A stretch of DNA of 64,000 nucleotides from Pelagibacterium lacus (lineage in GTDB: Bacteria; Pseudomonadota; Alphaproteobacteria; Rhizobiales; Devosiaceae): contig NZ_QQNH01000005.1 in NCBI RefSeq assembly GCF_003345525.1, forward strand, positions 1-64,000. Reading direction: 5' to 3'. The stretch's first letter is position 1. Each line of letters starts with the position of its first letter. The notes beneath the pieces are model-generated. The model did no database searches. It was not told the DNA's origin and saw only the letters and a list, made by a program, of their open reading frames with translations. This document shows, piece by piece, positions 61,788-64,000 of this stretch. The position numbers and the translations under genes are program-made.

Positions 61788-62790
61788 GGGCACCCCTTCC
61801 CTGCAGCCAGCCTGCGCGCTGGGCGGCTCTTGCCTGCGTGGCGCGTTCGGCCTCATGCCATTCCGCTTCCAGCCCGTCGGCGATCTCGGCAACGCTCTGT
61901 TCGCGCTCGATCAGCCCGATGCCCTGTCCCGAGCCGCGAATGTCGCGCCAGGCCTTGGGCTTTTCCTTGACCCCGGCCTGATAACGCGTCCGATCGGGGT
62001 CGGCGCTTCTGACCGTATCGAGATCGAGCCCCGAGCCGACGATGCTCTGGGCCAGATAATTGGCCGGCAAACCGCTGAAATAGGGCGTGTAGACGATGTC
62101 CTTGAGGCGGGCGTCGATCACCATCTGCTTGTAATCGGCCGGTGCATTGCTTTCGCGCGCCGCGATGAAGCGGCTGCCCATATAGACGAAATCAGCGCCA
62201 AGGCTGAGCGCGGCGTGAAGCCCCGCACCCGTGGAAATCGCCCCGGCCAGCACGATGGTGCCATCGTAGAACGACCGCACCTCGCTCAAAAAGGCGAAAG
62301 GGCTTGCCGTTCCGGCATGCCCGCCAGCGCCCGCGCAGACCAGGACCAGCCCGTCCACTCCCTGCTCGATGGCTTTTTCCGCGTGCCGCACCGTGGTCAC
62401 GTCGTGATAGACGAGGCCGCCATAACCGTGAACTTCCTTGACGAGGTCACCGGGAGGATGCAGGCTCGTCAGGAGCAGCGGTACTTTCGCGTCCACGCAG
62501 ACGCGGGCATCGTGATCGAAACGGCTGTTCGATTTGTTGGCGATAAGGTTGACGGCAAAGGGCGCTGCGGGAGCGCCGGGGTTCTTGCCGTCATGCTCGG
62601 CCAGTCCTTCCCTTATCCTTTCGAGCCAAACCTCAAGTTCGCTTTCCGGACGCGCGTTGAGCGAGGGAAACGCTCCGACCATGCCCGCCGTACACTGGGC
62701 GATGACCAGTTCATAACCTGAAACCAAAAACATCGGCGCGCATACGATCGGCAATCGCATCCGGCCCTTGAAGGCATCTGGAAGTGGCAA
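61771..62790 (-). CDS. Nitronate monooxygenase family (NPD) flavoprotein
   Basis: A 339-aa FMN-dependent TIM-barrel protein with LPIVCAPMFLVSG, GVDGLVLVCAGAGGHAG and ISTGAGLHAALSLGADFVYMGSRFIAA, the diagnostic order for nitronate monooxygenase and related FMN reductases. I prefer a TTG at 62790: its SD GGGAGG is 5-6 bases upstream and gives the usual PLPDAFKGRMRLP start, whereas the ATG at 62796 touches the SD and the GTG at 62832 adds unlike residues. It is the first gene of the run with the hydratase. Real substrates in CoA clusters are often not nitro compounds. Confidence 0.88.
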   Translation of the reverse strand: MPLPDAFKGRMRLPIVCAPMFLVSGYELVIAQCTAGMVGAFPSLNARPESELEVWLERIREGLAEHDGKNPGAPAAPFAVNLIANKSNSRFDHDARVCVDAKVPLLLTSLHPPGDLVKEVHGYGGLVYHDVTTVRHAEKAIEQGVDGLVLVCAGAGGHAGTASPFAFLSEVRSFYDGTIVLAGAISTGAGLHAALSLGADFVYMGSRFIAARESNAPADYKQMVIDARLKDIVYTPYFSGLPANYLAQSIVGSGLDLDTVRSADPDRTRYQAGVKEKPKAWRDIRGSGQGIGLIEREQSVAEIADGLEAEWHEAERATQARAAQRAGWLQGRGAHGRTV

Positions 62791-62895
62791 ACACATCCTC
62801 CCATTCAGGTGTGCACACGGAATATGTGACACCGATAATCCGCAAGGCCCGCCCCGGACTCAACCTCGATAGAATCACCGCACCCTTACCTGCGA

Positions 62896-63699
62896 TCAGG
62901 CTGGCGGTCGCTCCTGGGAGCGGGCCTTTCCATAGCGCCCAAAGAACGCCAGAAGTTCGGCGTCGAAGCCCTCGGGGTTTTCGATATTGACCGAGTGGCC
63001 ACCATCGATATCGACGATTTCGAGCCCCGGCCAATCGGCTTCGAGACTCTGGCGAACGGGCTGGAAAATGCGCTCATGCCTGCCATTTATCAGAAGCGAC
63101 GGCACCGTGCAGTCGGCAACCCGGCCGGCAAGAGAGGCCGATGGCAGGGAAATTTCCAGGATTTTGACGTAGCCGGCCACATCGATCCGATCGGCGTCGC
63201 GCGAAAGCGTCTCCCGAACGCTATCGGGGAAACGGCGTGCGAACCGGGGATGGAACCGCTCGCGCCGGAGCCCTTCGATCCCGCTTTCGCGCAATTTCGC
63301 GATCCGCTCGGCGCGGGCAGCGTGTTCGCTCAGATCGGCTTCATTCCTGAAGGCGGTACGCGCATTGGTAAAGGCCTGCGCGATGATGCGGGCGGGATGG
63401 CTGAGCGCATAGCGGATGGTTAGGCCGGCGCCGAAACTCTGGCCGCAAATGAACCATCGACCGATGCCCAGTTGTGCGCGAATGGCGTCGAGGTCGGCGA
63501 CCATGGCGTCCGGATGCCAGGCTTCCGGATCGAGCGACGCGGCGCTTGACCCGTGCGCGGGAAGATCGACCAGGACCAGATTGTACCGCGCGCCCAAGCG
63601 CTCGACATTGCCCATCCAATGGTTCCGGCTCGACAACAGGCCATGGACAAGAAGCAAATGGTCCTTGCCGGCGTCGTCGCCGATACACTCATAGTCCAT
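62896..63699 (-). CDS. Alpha/beta-fold hydrolase
   Basis: A 267-aa hydrolase with the HG oxyanion motif (LLVHGLLSSRNHW), a nucleophile elbow GQSFGAG with catalytic Ser, an acid in LLINGRHERI and a His in GGHSVN. It resembles meta-cleavage-product or lactone hydrolases, but could be a thioesterase or esterase. The ATG at 63699 has AGGGG at a good distance. A GTG at 63741 would add 14 residues. It is separated from the nitronate-monooxygenase-like gene by about 100 bases and is divergent from the LysR gene at the right edge. Confidence 0.86.
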   Translation of the reverse strand: MDYECIGDDAGKDHLLLVHGLLSSRNHWMGNVERLGARYNLVLVDLPAHGSSAASLDPEAWHPDAMVADLDAIRAQLGIGRWFICGQSFGAGLTIRYALSHPARIIAQAFTNARTAFRNEADLSEHAARAERIAKLRESGIEGLRRERFHPRFARRFPDSVRETLSRDADRIDVAGYVKILEISLPSASLAGRVADCTVPSLLINGRHERIFQPVRQSLEADWPGLEIVDIDGGHSVNIENPEGFDAELLAFFGRYGKARSQERPPA

Positions 63700-63840
63700 G
63701 TCATCCCCTGCCAAATGGATTTGCAGCCACCCATCATGCACCTTATGAAAGGCGCTGGGCCTGACTTTTTTTCAGCCTTTTGCTGGCTCCGGTCTGGGTG
63801 GAGCAAAGCGGCGTTGAAAGCGGTTTCCGCCTGGGAGAAA

Positions 63841-64000
63841 ATGCCTGAGATGGACGATAAAGATCACAATTTGCCACTCAATCCCCTGCGCGCCTTTGCC
63901 ATTGCATCGCGTTACGGCACGTTTACGGCCGCCGCCCAACACATGGGAATCACCCAGGTCGCCATCAGCAGGCAGATCTCGATCCTCGAGGCCTATCTGG
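63841..64000 (+). CDS. LysR family transcriptional regulator, N-terminal part cut by the window edge
   Basis: The first 53 codons are visible. The product starts with a short acidic region and then PLNPLRAFAIASRYGTFTAAA and the helix-turn-helix GITQVAISRQISILEAYL, nearly identical in pattern to the LysR at 45371-46300. The start at 63841 has GGGAG 3-4 bases upstream; a second ATG at 63850 is possible. It is divergent from the alpha/beta hydrolase gene and probably controls the 56.4-63.7 kb genes. Confidence 0.9.
   Translation, partial: MPEMDDKDHNLPLNPLRAFAIASRYGTFTAAAQHMGITQVAISRQISILEAYL

Overview
The window reads as chromosomal DNA of a GC-rich alphaproteobacterium, probably of the Hyphomicrobiales. 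This is inferred from gene style: dense operons with 4-base ATGA overlaps, many ABC and tripartite uptake systems, GcvA-type LysR regulators and phthalate-dioxygenase-type Rieske enzymes. I see no rRNA, tRNA, CRISPR array, insertion sequence, integrase or phage gene. Almost all of it is accessory metabolism, in four blocks.

Block A (1-9.6 kb, all minus strand) is an uptake and ring-catabolism block. It has a Dpp/Opp-type ABC importer (substrate-binding protein, two permeases, two ATPases), a MarR regulator, a TauE/SafE-type permease, a PhzS-like FAD monooxygenase and a gamma-resorcylate-decarboxylase-like amidohydrolase. At the left edge is the first 116 bases of a maleate isomerase gene. Two promoter regions (about 5.75 and 9.76 kb) share the same pair of sequence elements, a good candidate for common MarR control.

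Block B (9.9-19.6 kb) is the most unusual part. It has a PqqD-fold protein with a separate C-terminal tail, an HPr-kinase-related kinase, two nucleotidyltransferase-fold proteins (one with its catalytic motif lost), three family-2 glycosyltransferases, a protein faintly resembling SelO or kinase folds, and an ABC exporter. It looks like an orphan peptide-modification or surface-glycan system. It shares tailoring parts with some lasso-peptide clusters but has no lasso cyclase or leader protease.

Block C (19.6-36.7 kb) is a catabolic regulon for an unidentified, probably nitrogen-containing ring compound. It has an SsuBC/NMT1-type importer, a Rieske oxygenase with its FMN reductase, an allantoinase/hydantoinase-like enzyme, a nitrilase-superfamily enzyme, a DHDPS-family aldolase, four SDR-fold proteins (three without the canonical Tyr/Lys pair), a NIPSNAP protein, a large amidohydrolase-like protein, an EamA permease and one GntR/FCD regulator. 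A recurring TGGNATNCCA-type sequence lies upstream of at least seven of its transcription units.

Block D (36.8-64 kb) is CoA-thioester catabolism of an unidentified carboxylic acid. It has ETF, ETF-quinone oxidoreductase, three acyl-CoA dehydrogenases, two NDP-forming acyl-CoA synthetases, hydratases, a fused hydratase/dehydrogenase, a thiolase-fold protein without its nucleophilic Cys paired with a DUF35 protein, a tripartite tricarboxylate-type transporter (TctA, TctB, TctC), a nitronate monooxygenase family protein, an alpha/beta hydrolase and three LysR regulators, the last cut by the right edge.
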